Shown here piece by piece: positions 37,644-52,300 of a DNA stretch of 64,000 nucleotides. The notes beneath the pieces were generated by a model. That model made no database searches and was not told where the DNA came from. It worked only from the letters and a program-made list of their open reading frames with translations. The stretch lies in contig JABVXV010000003.1 of the NCBI GenBank assembly GCA_013365325.1, positions 248,001 to 312,000 on the forward strand, given 5' to 3'. The position numbers were made by a program, and so were the translations under genes. Within the stretch, counting starts at the first letter, position 1. Each line of letters opens with the position of its first letter. This stretch comes from Dipetalonema caudispina (Eukaryota; Nematoda; Chromadorea; Rhabditida; Onchocercidae).

Positions 37644-40600
37644 ATTTTCAACGGCTATTTTGTCGAACTATCCACTGCAAAAATTGCATTGAGATTTTAT
37701 TAAGGTAGTTGAAAATTGTCAGAAAATTATGGTATTACTGAATTCCTTGTTGTTATCTTCATCTATGAATTTTTTCTTTTTTTGCTGATCGTAACAAGAA
37801 TATTATAAAAATACGAAATGCTGATAACCTTACCAAGCGTTCTTCAAGCTTTTCGGTGAAAACAACCATTCACAATTGCTTGCGTTCATGTTTAGATGGT
37901 ATTTCAAATATTATCAGCAATAATCCTTTACATCTAAATTCTTCCTCGATGATTCTTGGCTATCACTACAATTCTAGGCTTTATTATGAATTCTTCTCCT
38001 CACTATTCTCATTATCAGCCAAGTGTTAATTTTATGGTGTATAAAAAAAAGTACGGTGATATCTGAATGCGTACAATGCAAACAACTTACAGGATTTTAG
38101 CAATAATGGAACATGGAAAGACTTAAATCGAAAAATAAAAAATATTTCAATGGAACATTTGAAGAAAGAAGGAGGGTGAAGAATGTTATAAGGTGAAACT
38201 GTCAACCGAACTGATGGGTAAGTAGGACGATAGGGGTCCCGGGATACCTCTCATCTCTTCCCCCATACTCCTTTATAACTTACTACTTGTCTGTTCTTTA
38301 GCTGAAATACCGATCATTACAAGGCAGTGATTTAAAAGGCAGAGAAGAACTGTTCAATTCAATTCAAACAAGGAAAAGGGAAAGAATGAGAGAGAGGAAG
38401 TATAGTTCATCCTTTCTTTCTCATCTATTTGAAGTTTCTCTCTCTCTCTCCACGTATCACTGTTGTAGATAGAGAAGAATTTCGTCTCGAGATTATGGCA
38501 GCGGTAATTGAGATGGACAGTTTGCGCGAGAAATGCGAAAAATGCTACCAGCATGTGCACATACATATATTAGTATCATCCAGCATACAAATCTCTGTTT
38601 GATTTTTTGATGCGGAAATAATGACGTTTATTAGCTTATTTCCATATCCATGGCTCATTTTCTACACGTATTCATCCACGTCACCAGTTACTGCTTTCCC
38701 ACTTTTCAACCAGAATAACCTTTAGTCAACTCTCCGGATTTCGGATCATTCCTCTTATTTTTTCCACATTTGCTACTTCTCAAGTCAACAATTTCAGATA
38801 TTACTTGCTGTCAAGGAAATGTGTATTATATTTACTTATATACAAAATTATGAGATACTAAGAAGTGAATTATGTATGTTTATATTTTTTAATTTAACCG
38901 CATATTATTAATCTGTTGTTAATTATTAGTAGAAATTAGATCTATCTCACTTTATAGGATAGCATACATTGTCGGTATAGCTATGGTATAGTAATCCAAA
39001 AATGATTAGCTATGAAATGTGCCTAAAATAGATTTAAGTTTGGGATTGTTTTACTTTATATGTAATTACTCTTAAATAATATTGAATACTGCCTGAATTG
39101 TTCCTAGTGATCCTTGTAATATCATTGAAATATGATTAAGAACAGCAAAGTTGTATCTCATATACTGTATAGTAGTATAACATCATTTTTTGAGATTTTA
39201 AAAAATTGAAATGTAGTCTTTAAAATTCAATTATTCCCTTCTTAGTGGGATTACTTGCGGAAGACGATGTAAATATCGAAGTAATTACATGTTAGCAGTA
39301 GAATAGGCTTATTGGTTTCCAACTGTAATTTGTTAACATTTACCATTATTCTGACCTAAAATTAACTGTTTAGTATAAACGACAGGAAGACTGTTCACCA
39401 ACAATGGATTCGTAAGTCATAGTTTATAACAGTAATTTTACCAGAAACATCTATGTGCTTCTGACATTTCTTGATCTGGTACAGGATTTTAATTTTCCGC
39501 ATGAAATAAATATTCCGGAGTGTTGATTTTCGCTGTTGCAAACATTATATCGAACGAGCTTTCTATGCTAAGACTAAGGGAAAAATATAGAAAAATAAAA
39601 AAGGATAAATTAATATAGAATTGACATTATATTTCCCGGAAAATATAAGGTCCAGTATTATTGCTATTATAATTGTTGCTCTAAAAAGGACAATGTTTAA
39701 ATTAAAATAAAAAATTATCCGTAACATTATTTGATAAATTCATTCCTTTACGTGGTACAATTATTTTTGTTAGTAGTTTACAAGATTAGCATATCTATGA
39801 TCCGTTTTTGACACAGTTTTCTATCTCACTTTACTAGATCTTCAGGTAAATTCATGGTTGAACTTTACTCTTCACGTTTTTTTTATAATGGATAAATAAA
39901 CATTGGTTCCGAATGCTTGTTACTTTAGCAATTTAATCGTTTCTGCTTCATCTAAACTGCTGTTGTTAAGAGGTTCTCTTCCTTTGATTCATCTCTTTTT
40001 TCTCCTTTTCTCAATTAGTTATTTTGATTCTATCATTTCTTGAAAACGATTCAGTTTTAACTAACTTTTTTCAAATTACAAAATATTCCTATACATACTA
40101 TCTCCCATTTTCGACAACTTATGGTTGCATGTTTTCCTCCTCAGTTTTTTTTAATTATTTAAATCTCTTCCAATTCTATTTTACTTTCTCCATTCTAGCC
40201 TGGCAATATTCCGCTATTGAAATGTCTGAGGCTGTTGTGGCGCGATTTTTAGCCATGTGAACTTCACTCTCTCCTCTTTCTGCAAATAGTAGTTGGTAAC
40301 CACGGTGAGCTTAACTTACTAATAGCAATGCATTTTACCGATATTCTGCCATCTTCAACTCTCTACAATTCATCTATCTTCATTGGATAATGTTTTCTTT
40401 ATTGTGTTTAACATGGATTTCCTTTCAACTCTTATCATATTATATCGTTGAAAGAAATTTCAGAATGGAGATAAGATTCCATGGTAATGTTATCAGTTAA
40501 CAGGTTTGAGGAATAACTTCTATCTGCACTCCTTTGGACTGTCAAAAATACTATTTCAAGTGAAGGCCTAAATATTACAAGTTGCTTTAGCATTCAAGGA

Positions 40601-41478
40601 ATTGGATCTGAATCATTGTATCCCAAAAGATCAACCCATTACTGGAATGAGAAGCATTCCCCAACACTGCTATCATTATTATTGCGCAGTAACTAATGAT
40701 TAATGAGTGATCGGTGTATCATTCAATTAGTGCCAATGAGCGTCCCGCGCTACTGTTTCTCTTGAGCTTCTCCAATTCAACAACAGTTCATTTGTTGTAT
40801 GTCGACATTTCTCGATTCTCGAAATGCCTCTCTTCACCAACGACCAAAAAACACACACGAACACATTACTGCAAATGTGGAGAGCCGAGCACCCTGAAAT
40901 CGATCGCGATGTCGATGGTCTTACTGATGATGGTGCTTCCTCTCCTGGTGCATAACACCGCCAACATTTATCATCATTTTGTCTCTTCCACTCTCACTGT
41001 CATCCCGTACTGTTTTTTTTTTTTTTTTCTTTTTTTTTAGAAGCACAGAAATCAGAATTATGATACCTAAACTATACAATTTGATTAACTTTAACGAAGT
41101 ATCGTTTTGTTATGAATAGTTATGAATGTGTAATAGATGATGTTCAATCCTACATCTCCATCTCACATTTAAATTATTCTATAGGCCTATAGGCCATTTA
41201 ACAGGAATGAATTGATGAATATTTGTCTGAGTAAATAGGATCTAGTGCTATATCCTCTTTTTATTCAGTGCTCCGTTAAGTCTTAGTCTTTATCTTCTTA
41301 CTTTTCCCTTATCTTTCTATCTTTATCCCCATCTTTCTGATTTTAAAAATCTATTAATTCCATACTACTCATTGATAAAATTAGCTCATTTAACAGAATA
41401 ATCCTGTATAGAATGCGCCTCTCGACAGTACTGTATAATGGACGTTTTCATGAATGTTTATTCCAGACAAAAGCTTTT
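37644..41478. other. Divergent intergenic region, SESTD1-like / H2A variant
   Basis: 3.8 kb between divergent genes. AT-rich, with CT-rich patches (about 38377-38450, 39960-40020) and a poly-T stretch (41011-41038). ORFs such as 40714-41040 lack splice context or family resemblance. No RNA gene or transposon recognised. Confidence 0.5.
41459..41466 (+). promoter_or_regulatory. Possible spliced-leader acceptor of the H2A variant
   Basis: TATTCCAG lies 12 bases upstream of the ATG at 41479, a spacing typical of nematode trans-splice sites. A cis-intron with an upstream noncoding exon is the alternative. Confidence 0.45.
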
Positions 41479-42418
41479 ATGGCGGTATTGGACAGCTTAC
41501 TTGCAAAAAAAGAAGATAAATCGAGTGTGCCATCTTCACCAAATGCAAGAAAGGTAGAAAAGACTTTCCAAAAATATTTGTACTCCCAAATGTACAGTTT
41601 GTTCATCGTACGATAAAAGTACTGTTTCAGGAATGGGATGTTTGCACACCATTAAAATTATATCTAGCGCTTGCTTACCTGTAGCTATATTCGATGTTGG
41701 AAATTAAGCTAAATTACAAATCGAAAAAAAAAGAAAAACTTAGAATTGCAGAATAAAGGAGGTCGACCACCAGCTGGGAAACGAGGCGGTGGAAAAGCCA
41801 AGAAGATAAGCAAGTCAGCTCGTGCTGGACTGTTATTTCCTGTAACCAAGTTTCATCGACTACTTAGGAAAGGCCGCTATGCTAGACGAATCTCCCAGTC
41901 CGCAGCTGTTTATCTGAGCGCTGTCATCGAGTATCTTTCTGCCGAGGTTTTTATCTCTATTTATGCATATCTTTAGCTGTTAGAAAGTACTATTTAAGCA
42001 TGCAGTGGCTCTTGCACCTTTATTACATTCAGTTATTGTGTTTCAGATGTTGGAATTATCCGGGAATGCTTGTCGGGACAATAAACGTCAACGATTGATC
42101 CCCCGTCACATCGTGCTTGCAATGAAGAATGACGAGGAACTGAATCAGTTCTGCGCTCGAGTCACCTGTCCCGGTGGTGGTGTCCTACCATTTGTACATC
42201 CGGTACGTTCTCAGTCTACACTATGCATCTTTTATTTGTGGATTTTTGATCATAACGTCTAAAGGGACAAAGGATATGATTTCTGCAAGTTATGCAGTCC
42301 ACTGGCACAGTAATATAATGTTACACTTTAGGCTCTGTTCGCAAAGGGAGCAAACTCAGTACCGTTGCGACCAGTGCGGCGAATCAGCACTAGTTTGTGC
42401 GAACCAGGAACGACATAA
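41479..42418 (+). CDS. Divergent histone H2A variant with extended tails
   Basis: Histone-fold protein of the H2A family; it would pair with H2B in nucleosomes. Four exons: 41479-41553, 41752-41946, 42047-42202, 42332-42418; 513 nt, 170 aa, against about 125 for canonical H2A. A 25-residue leader ([20 protein letters not shown]) and a Gly/Lys-rich tail precede the fold: [69 protein letters not shown]. The acidic-patch residues (E in IEY, SAE, MLE; DEE) are kept. The docking part is altered ([17 protein letters not shown]) and the C-tail is new (PVRRISTSL). It is single, spliced and has no histone neighbours, so not a replication-dependent copy. The L1/docking look is slightly macroH2A-like, but no macro domain follows. 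It may be a germline/sperm type such as C. elegans HTAS-1; that is inference. Confidence 0.88.
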
Positions 42419-43346
42419 TCAGTAACAATCCGTTCTCTATTTCCTTCTATTTTGGCTCTGTCCTTTAACTGCGTCACATAGGAATCGTTTGGAAGAATCT
42501 AATCGTCAGTTACTAGCGGAAAAGTCAAGCCTCTGCACAGTTTGATTTGTTCCTGAACTTATAAAATCTCAATTTTTGGTTCATGGGTACTACACTATCG
42601 CTTCACAACCCATATCAATAACAAATTTGTATAATTCGTTGCCTCGCTCCCTTTCTCTTCTTAACTTTTCCGGTCATGTTATTTAATTAATGTTATATAT
42701 GTATATAAATGTCGTATTAAACTTCGAGCTACCGCCTCCTCGCAAAATATATGAAGAACATTAAGTGAATAGTGCGCTTCTTCCAGAAATACCGGAACAA
42801 ATCCCCCACAATCGGGCACCACACATAACCACCCCGCCCTCACGCATTCCTTACACACGCCAAAAGAGCGTGTCACAGACCAGTATGGCAAAATTACCGA
42901 AGCAATTCAATGCAACTAATATCCCGTGGTTAGACTGAAGTGTAATACGGACGTGTGCGTATTTGGGTGGTAAGGTAACGTTGTCTTTTATGGGTCTTGC
43001 TGAAAGGATCAGATCAATGTTTATCAGTCTATTTCAGCCCTTATTAGAGCTCATTTAGTGATAGAGATTTGTTAGCTTCAATACATCCTCGAGAATATCT
43101 GACGCAAATGAATTTTCTTTCGAGATTAAATATGTAAGCTGTCGTATTTTTGTACTGGATGGGACTATTGATGCTAAGGAAGAGGGAAAAATGGAGAAAT
43201 TCATTCTTGAGAAGTTGTAAATCTTTAATGCATACATGATGAGTGTGTTGGTCAGTTGTTTGATTTCTCGTTTTGATCAATTTGGAACGATAATTTGTTG
43301 GCTAGCAGACTAATCTCTCACACAATCTTCAATTCAGCATAACGAT
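42419..43346. other. Intergenic region H2A variant / MED23
   Basis: 0.9 kb with the H2A variant 3' UTR and the MED23 5' side. An ATTCAG at 43332-43337 lies ten bases upstream of the MED23 ATG and may be a trans-splice acceptor. No gene seen. Confidence 0.5.
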
Positions 43347-46300
43347 ATGGGTACTAGTACGGAAGCAGTAACAGCATCGTCTACTTCGCTTACAGCAGCA
43401 GTCGGTAATGACGCGGAGAAATTACAGTGGATCGTATTAAACCAAGTGGTATGTGCCTCAGTCTATTTCTATACTTGAATTATTCTTGCTTTGTATAACC
43501 CCAATAGTAGTGAGGGACCAGTTAGTGTTTCGTGAGTAATGCTGTGTTAATTAAATACAGGAAGGAGTACAAATGCGTGAAATGTTCTGGGATTTAAGTA
43601 AGGACGTCGACGTGGATGTGCTGGCATGTAGTGAAGCTGTCAAGCTGTTGCGCACAATGACTGAGGTATTAATTCGATTCATAGATTCTTCTAGATGTTT
43701 TCAAATAATGGAACATGTTTTCATGAAATGTTGCGAACATAAGAAATAATTAACTGCATATGGATTGTAGGAAGAGAAGGCACAGTGCTGTAAAGCATCT
43801 CTTTCTCTGCTTTCAAACAAGGATGATCCTCGGTACATTCATTATGAAAGAATTTTATCTTCGATATTTATGGCTGCTTGCAATGAAGGCGTTCTTCCTC
43901 TTTCGTTAGTCTAGATTGAAATGCTTTTAAATAAACAGTGTCATATATTCTCATTTAATCTATTCGAATTTCTTTTATTTTAATTTGAATCGTTTCCAGG
44001 TTTCATGAGATAAATGAATCAGAACTCTACCCTACTATTTATTCATAATTTGTTTAAAAAATTTCCAACTCAATGTAAGGATGGAAAATAGCTATATTTT
44101 TTTTTACAAACCGAAACAATAGAGCATTGTTGTTCCTATTTACCAATATATTTTCAAAAATTTTCCATCGTAATATATTTTTCCAGTGATTGCTGTGAGC
44201 TTCTCATTCTTTGCACGAACTTTACCCTCACGACGCCAATGGATTCACGCAAATTTGAGTATATGCAGAAAAATTTACATTTAATCGATTATAAAGGACT
44301 GCGGAACATTTTGAAATTACTTGTGGTTGAACGTATGCAGGAAGTACCATCCACGATTACACATCATCACCGTCATATGCTTTTACCTGTGGAAAATGTT
44401 CAGTTTTCTCACCTTCTTCAGAATGTTTTCTCATAATTCAAGTGATATGACATCATCCTACCAAATTATATAATTTCATGATAATGACATAATTACTTCA
44501 GTGTTACTAATTAAAATAACTTTTCAGATGTTACTAACTTTAATCGATCGGCAACTAAACCTTCTTCCATGCATTTTCACGATTACTGAGCTACATCGTG
44601 TTTCTAGTAATTCACGTGCTTTTCTTTTGCCAGTTCGTTCATTTTTATACAACAATAATTTTTTCCTACTTTCGAATTTAGATGAGGAAAAATCACAGTA
44701 CACAAAAGCAAATTCTAAAAGAATACCTTACTGATACATTAGCGAAGTTGCTCAAACAGATTAGTATTTATTTGCAGAGGGTGGCGAAAAAGTTCAACGA
44801 CATGTTTATTTCTTTTCGGCCACTTACCGAAATGGTAACAGTAATCGGTCGGTCATGGCTCTATCCTGTAGCTGCTCACATTTCTTTCCCAGTGAGTACA
44901 CCTTCTTGGAAACTTGAGGTCACCACTACTCGGTTGCATCAGCGAGCTCATCTTCCATACAAATCCGAACTTTTCGCTCCGCAGTCTTTTTTACTTTATA
45001 CACTTCTTCGACAGCCTCGTGGAAAAGATACAATTTCTGTAAGTTAGTACTTTTACTTGACTTTTGAAATTGGACTGCAAAAGATTGACAAATTTGAGTT
45101 TAGGAAAAAGAAAAACGTTTTTTCAGTGATTATTAATGGGAATTTTTTCACTCACTAATTGGCAATTGACAAATAATTAGCAAACATGAGAAGACTAATA
45201 GAAATGCCTTACCTGGAATGAAGTGTGCATACATTGCAGTATGTGATGCGACAAAATACGAACTTGACCCCACAGCGACTGCAGTGTGATGAGTTGCTAC
45301 ACATGATTATTCTCGAGGCTATGAGCGAAATGGAAAAGACGGACACGCGCCTTGACGACCCTGCAAACCAGTATCAATGGATGAACATTACGCAAACAGT
45401 TACATTCTCATTACTTCATGGAAACGCCTCTTTTTCTCGCCTTCTCAAAATACTATATGAATCAGTAAGGATAAACTTATATTAGAAAATGTAACAGATG
45501 CTCTAAAATGGTTCAGGTTGCGATATATGGGATATATTTTTAGTGCACTTTATGTCTTTCAGCATTTTTGACTACCACTTAAAGTAGTCATGTCTTGCCA
45601 TTCATATTTCAATACTTTGTGAGCCACCTCCTAGTATACTTCAAAGCTTTTTTGCCGGTTGGAAAACTTCTACAAAAACATAACTTTTTCTTTTTGTTGT
45701 ACTATGCTTAATTTTCATTGATGCTTTGTCTTCTCCTCTTTTGAAATTCATTGTTAGTTTGATTTTCACGAAAATTTGGGTAGGAAATACAATTTTTGTT
45801 ATCACGCAGAGGAGAGGAGGTGTATGATATTCGTTTTATTCTCCAATCAATAAGTTATAGCTTTCCGAAACGGTATATCGAAAAGGAAGAGATGAGTTGA
45901 TGTGGGTTATTTTGCAATATGTCGCAGTTTACATCGACAGAGTATCAAATGAGGAAATGATTCGCGTTGCCGAAATTTATAATTTACTTTACAGGTGTGC
46001 TGTATAATATTTTAGTTAATTTATTTCAAGCGCATATGTTTGTTTAGATGTAGACGAAAACTTTTTTTTGTTGTTTAGCAGAAGCACTCAATTTTGAAAG
46101 TGTGCATGTGCGCTTACTATTTAGTTTTATTTATTCAGTGATGAGCAGACATGGTCTGGTGCAGATACAGATCCTCTGTTGTTTGTTCGATTCCTGGTTC
46201 CAGCTGCCATTTGGATACATTTTTATAAGAAATTAGGCAACTCTCATACGGAAGTGCTTCCTAAACCTTCCGAATCTCTATGGCGACAAATACAGTTTCT

Positions 46301-49300
46301 ACAGGAAAGAACAGCAGATTCAGATCCCAATATTCAGAATGTCGCTGATCATAATGCAGTTTTGGCTGCTGTTGCTAATGCTTGTGAGGATTAAATTCTG
46401 GCTTATTTTTCAATTTTGCTTCCTAATTATTATTGAAATAATTTTGTTAAAACAGTTATTGACTCCTCTTCTTTTTTAGTACTTTTGATATTTGCTTTAG
46501 CATGTTTTATAAGAATCACATGGACTCGATTTTCTACAGTGTTATAACGTTTTTGTCAGTATAGCCACTTATGATAGATTTGTTAATTGACATAAGCGTT
46601 ATACCTCTTTGAGTAGTTGAAAATGATATGTGACTTAAAGAGATATGTGTGCTGGCAATTTCGTACAATCAAAAGACATGCTAAATCACATGAGGCTTTT
46701 ATACTGAATAGTGTGGAATAAGGTTTTGTATTTAGATGAGAAAGTCATCAAATTTCTTGTCTATTTTCTAGACAGCAGCGATATGCCGAACTTCCAGAAA
46801 TTAGTTTTAACAGCAGTGGATGTTTTTCTGGATGGATCTCCGGAAGAAATGAATACAGTTTGGCATCTTCCGCATGGGATCATCTCCTATTCGAAGAAGA
46901 CACCTTTACCACTCTCATTGATCGATTCGTTGACTTTCCATGCACGGAACCATTTATTCCAACTTTGTTTGTTGAAACTCACAGCTATGCTTTCAGTTCA
47001 GCAAACGCAAAAACTGCCCAGTCCTGCAACAATCGGTTCATTATAACGTGTTTAATGTGGTGTTTTCACTCTTTCCTAGTTACGTTTTGCATAGCGCATT
47101 CATTCTGCAGTCTGTCGTTTCATGTTCAACTTGTTTTAATTTAGATACGCTTGTACGTTTGGCAGTAACTACGGAATTTGAATATGGCGTAAAACAGGTA
47201 TTGGCGTTGCTGTCATCCACATTAGCTTCAGTAAACAAAAACACCAATTTGGGACCGGCACAGCAAGATCGCTCCCGGGATTTACTTTTTGTTCTGTGTG
47301 ATATCCTCTCATATCGATTCATCAATTATCCATTTCCAGTGGGATCAAAGGTTCAGTTCTTCAGCTTCTCATGTATTTGTTGGGTTTAACAACTGTGTGG
47401 TGTTATCTTATTTTGGCACATGATAAAAGATAACTTGCCACCATTGGATTAGTTCCGTCAAATTAACCTTTTTAAGGTTAATTTGATGCTTTGGTGTTAC
47501 ACAGCACTTGGAAACAGTCAGGTGCAAATGAATATTGCATTATGCTCAGCTCTGGAACAAGTTATGCTGCGATATTGGATGTGGAATTCGCCACAAGAAA
47601 TGTTCTATCTGAGCAATGCTTTCCTTGGTTTGTTGATTCGTTATTTTATTGTATTCTCTAGAAACAGCATCACTTAGGAAATTTGTATTTCACCAAATTT
47701 TTTTTTGCAAGCAATCATTTTAGCGAGAACATTTTAAGCTCAAAAATTTGTCTGTTTTATTCGTAGATCTTGTAATTTTTACAGGTTAGCAGTATTTGCT
47801 TAATTCGACTTTGAAAATATTTGGGTAAATTTAGGCAAACAAGGCAAGTTGGCCGTCATATTTAACACAGCTAATCCAACATTTTGTGATCCGCAGCATG
47901 GAAATGTTCCAGTTGAACAACATTACACAAATTCACATGTATCGCTCGAGCTATTACGATGCTTACTTCTTTCCATGTTCAGATCACTCAAAATGACAGG
48001 TATTTATAAAATTCGTATTGTCTTAGCTCTGCTTCAGCGTTAAAGGCACTCCCAAAATAAGATTTTTAGAACATCTGGAAATTTTTTCTAGTTCACTATA
48101 ATTCTTTACCTTTAGTCATTCGCTCTTGCCAGGTTTTGCTGACCAGTTTTTTGATTTTGAAACGTAGTGCTCCTTTTTCAGTTGAATTTCAGGAGCATCG
48201 AGACTACAGTTTTCCTTAATTAAGGGGTCTTAGTAGTATTTATCACTCTTCCAAACATTATTAAACATACATTAATTCTTTTGAACATAGTTCACATATG
48301 GCAAAGATTTTCTGGATTTCTTCAATTCTAGGAATGGAAATGACAGCAGAAATGATGCAGCGGTGCAATGTGAATTTCTGTTGGCCGCTGTCAATTAATC
48401 GAACATACAGCTCCCAACTCATCGGCTGCAATGTGGATGACGGTGCTGCAGATACAGTTATATATGATGAGCTGATGCATCGTGTCATTCAAGAAGTGCA
48501 TCAAGTACAAGGTTTAAATTGTGATATTTCATCGGACGCTTTGCAGTGATGTGTTTTATTTGTTACTGTTTGAAATCTCCAAATCGTTCTACTGTTGTTA
48601 TGTAGTGCTGGGAATGCTTTCGGAACGTTTTTCCATTTGATGACACTTTTAACTTGATAATGCTTCAAAAAGCTACAATCGATAGAGCGCTCGAATATCA
48701 CCACGATTCGCTTGGAGCATACCGCTTCAAAGAGTACAGAATGTCAGTTTCATCTGTTACGGATGATGTGTTTGCTGTGTTAAGCTTTGTTACATCTTTC
48801 GTAGGTTGTAGTGAGGCAGTGCACAAGGATGTATCAATAGACATAAATGGATTTGTCAGTTGCCAGATAAAAAATGTTTGTAGAAGATTGTAATAGAATT
48901 TTTTTTTTTTTTGTTTCTATTAAAAACTGCATTTTCAGAAATTATTTATGCCCAAGGTTTAGCTGCTGAGGAACAGCTGTTGAAGTTCTTCTCGGGTGAA
49001 CGGAGGCAAACGATTTTCTGTGTTGTATATAATATGCTGTTTGATACAAAGAAGATACATCCAGTGATTTATTCGTAAGTTGTTAATTATTAGATGATAT
49101 ATGGGATTAAGTTTTCAACTGTAATTGTTTTCAAGCTTTCAATTTATTACCCGTCGTCTTTCCTTATCAAACTGTTCCAGCTAATGAATTTATTCAGTAA
49201 ACAAGTTTTCCGGATTTCTGGAAAAGCATGCTAATCTTGATAGATTTGTCAATATAATATTTGAGGGAGTTATTTAATTTAATCGTTTCTTTCCGCTTAT

Positions 49301-52300
49301 ATTTTTTATGAATTTGTTCAAACTTTTAGAAGATTTTTTTTACAGTGTGCTAAGTTCAATGAACAGTAAAGAACTCACAGCAACGATAAATAAATTCACA
49401 GATTATTTCATATTTATTTTCAAAAAAAATCTCCCCTCAGACGATCAGCAATTCGCAGCAGTAAGTAGTATAATAAAAAAGCTTTATCTAAATGAGAAAC
49501 CTAGGAATCTGTTTAACTTTTTTTCTTGTCTTCTTTTGCATTTAAGTATTACATTTGTCTGACTTACGGGCAAACTAATCTTTTACCTTTTGAGACTTTA
49601 GCAGTATTGCGATATTTCTTGTAGAAGTATATAGTATCACAGAAATTTATTGTTGTTGTTCAAACTTTTTTTAAAATTGTTTCGCAATTTTGATTAATTT
49701 TATATTTTTTCCTAGTTTACCATTCAGATGATTGGAATCTTAAATGACATGGCATTTAATTTGCACCTAATACCGCTCGATCGACTCCTTACTTCGCTTG
49801 TTCTTCATCCAACCGACGATGGAGCTACTGAAATTGCTATGCTCATAATCCATTCTTTGGTACGTTTATTATGTATCTTTGTTTCTTGCCATATTTCTCT
49901 TTAGTGCGTATTAGAAAGGATTTTGTAGCAGAAAAGGAAAAACTAAATTGTAACAGAGGAACGAAACAAAAGATTAGGAAAGGGAGTTGAAAGAAGATAG
50001 AAGTTTGTAAGTAAACCGATACTGCGAAAGTTTGCAGAGTTTTTCGATTTGAGTTTTTACATGTAGCCCCACAGTACAGTTAAACCTTATAGCATCTAAT
50101 AAAAACATCCTTCTTGGTTGGTTCATTTGCATTCATGCGAAAAACAATGAAATTCTAGAGCACATATTCTTACTGTTTTAGGTTGGCTCATATCCTGATT
50201 TACATAATCGAATTACGGCATTGGTGCACATAATTCCATCTAATAAAATTGGCAACACTAGTGCTGCATTTTTTAATAAAATGTCAGAATATTACTCGGT
50301 AAGTGAGAGCTTCTTACAAACTTGATAGTGTTTTATCTCCTCACTCTTTTTGATGGTTTTTTTTTTAGCAATTTCCGGAACTATCATACAGAGAAATGGA
50401 AGCAAAAATGAGAAGGGAGATGCAAATTGAACTAGGTATGCGACCAATCGAACAGCCAACCGTCAATCCAGAACTGCATATGCCAATTTACTATGGTAAT
50501 ATTATGGAACGCATACTGCCGGTACGTTATAAGGAAATATGTTTCACAATTTCCCAAGAAATTCTAAACATGGAGGAGAATTTGGCTGCAATTTTAAAAT
50601 GAAAATTATCTGAATGAATTTTCCAAACACTTATTACAACATGAAAAATGATTCAGTTTTGTAGCAACTTGATTTTTTAATACTTCAAACGTACTTTCGC
50701 ATCAGATAGCTGTTCATTCGACAAATTACTTTAATGTTACTCTCTTCCGCTTGTTTCGTTTTTTTTGATTCCAACTTTCAATATTCTGCAATCTGCGGCA
50801 AGCCTGAATTTCGGCTTTGTCCAGTTAAAAATTGTTGGTTAGATCTAGTGAAGCTTCAATCGTGAAAGTTTAACAAGTTCGTTTGCAAGTAACCTATGCA
50901 CTCTGGATTTTTCTTCATTTGAGCGGATTAATTTGTTTCTAGATTGTGGACATTATTTTACTCCGAGCTATAGAAACTGTAGTTGCTGATCAACTATTCA
51001 CGACGCTGTTGATGTGCTTCAAACCGTGCTACCGATATCACCGTAACTTTTCACATTTAAGCCTTATTAAAGAGAGATCTTTTTCCTCCATTTGTTATTT
51101 CTGAGCTTATTTTCGTTAAAATAAGAAATCTCGTCTTGGCTTATTTTTCAATCGTTTTAGGATTACTAGGCAGTAACTTTATTGTAAATGTATGGTAAAC
51201 ATGAACAACTCGAAAGGCTTTTACGGTTATAGTTTGTATGGGTAAGTTTTAGAAGACGGTATGGGCTGAATAGTATATGCACATAGTAATAAAGTAATGT
51301 GTTATAGCGCAGCCAGCAGCTTATATGTATAGTGTGTTATATTGTCTGGACAAGACCATCTCACATACAGTTCGTGCCAGAGATTTTGTGTTGGAAATTT
51401 GCGGACAACTAGAAGATAGGTAACTATATGCTCATTTTGCTAACAGGACTCACTTAAATCTTTGATACGTTTAGACTTTTAAAGCGAACCATTAGGTTCT
51501 ATCATCTGTCAGGCATAGTTGAGCGAAACTCATTCTAAGACAGTCCAATTGGGCTGAAAACTTTTCCATGTATGCTTATTAGTTTTTGCAGATAAAATTT
51601 TCTCCCTGGGTTATTGAGTGATTTATAAAGTAAAATTGGAAGGATTTTTAAGGGATGGTAAATACGCTCTCCTAACACCATCATTTATTTCCGACAATCA
51701 TCAACTGTCACTACCTTCTCAGTTTTGTCAGGCATTGGTGGACCGCATTTTGCAAGCTTCGAACTATGCCCATCAGCCACCAGCTTTCGCTTATAAAGTA
51801 AAAATGATTGCGACTTCAATGTTACAGTTTTTTATTAAATAATAGTTTGAAATTGTTTTATTAATAATCCAATTTACCAGTCCATATCTCAGGATTGGAG
51901 GTTCGCAGAGATGCCACCTGCAGGACAAGCTCTTACTGGCGCATGCATTGAGCTGCTCGCATCTCCACATGCACCAGTTATTACAGCCCATGCACTCATT
52001 GATTTGGTCTTTATTCGGCCGTTGCACCAACCGTTCGTTTTTTTTTTGAACTGTTTGTTTCTATCACTTCTTCCTCTTTCCTTCCTCAGCTGAAAATTGC
52101 TGGCATTAATGGCGCTACATTCCTTGGTATGATTGCTGCGACTTTTATGGACAACCGCGAGTGTGTCTGAATTTTTTTTTACAAATTGCTGCATTGTCAC
52201 ATTATAAAATGTTGTGACCCAGTAAATAGTGATGATCAAAAATTTCGGTAATGAATTTGCGGTTACAGCCTTTTTTTTCCAGATATGCCACTATCAATGC

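Noticed and set aside
40714..41040. 108-codon plus ORF in the SESTD1/H2A spacer
   Set aside because: Ends in a poly-T translated as Phe, no family likeness, no splice support.
41479..42418. macroH2A
   Set aside because: The GGVLP-x-x-HP stretch is reminiscent, but the protein ends 29 codons later with no macro domain.
51889..52239. 116-codon minus-strand ORF
   Set aside because: Antisense to MED23 exons; no splice context or family likeness.
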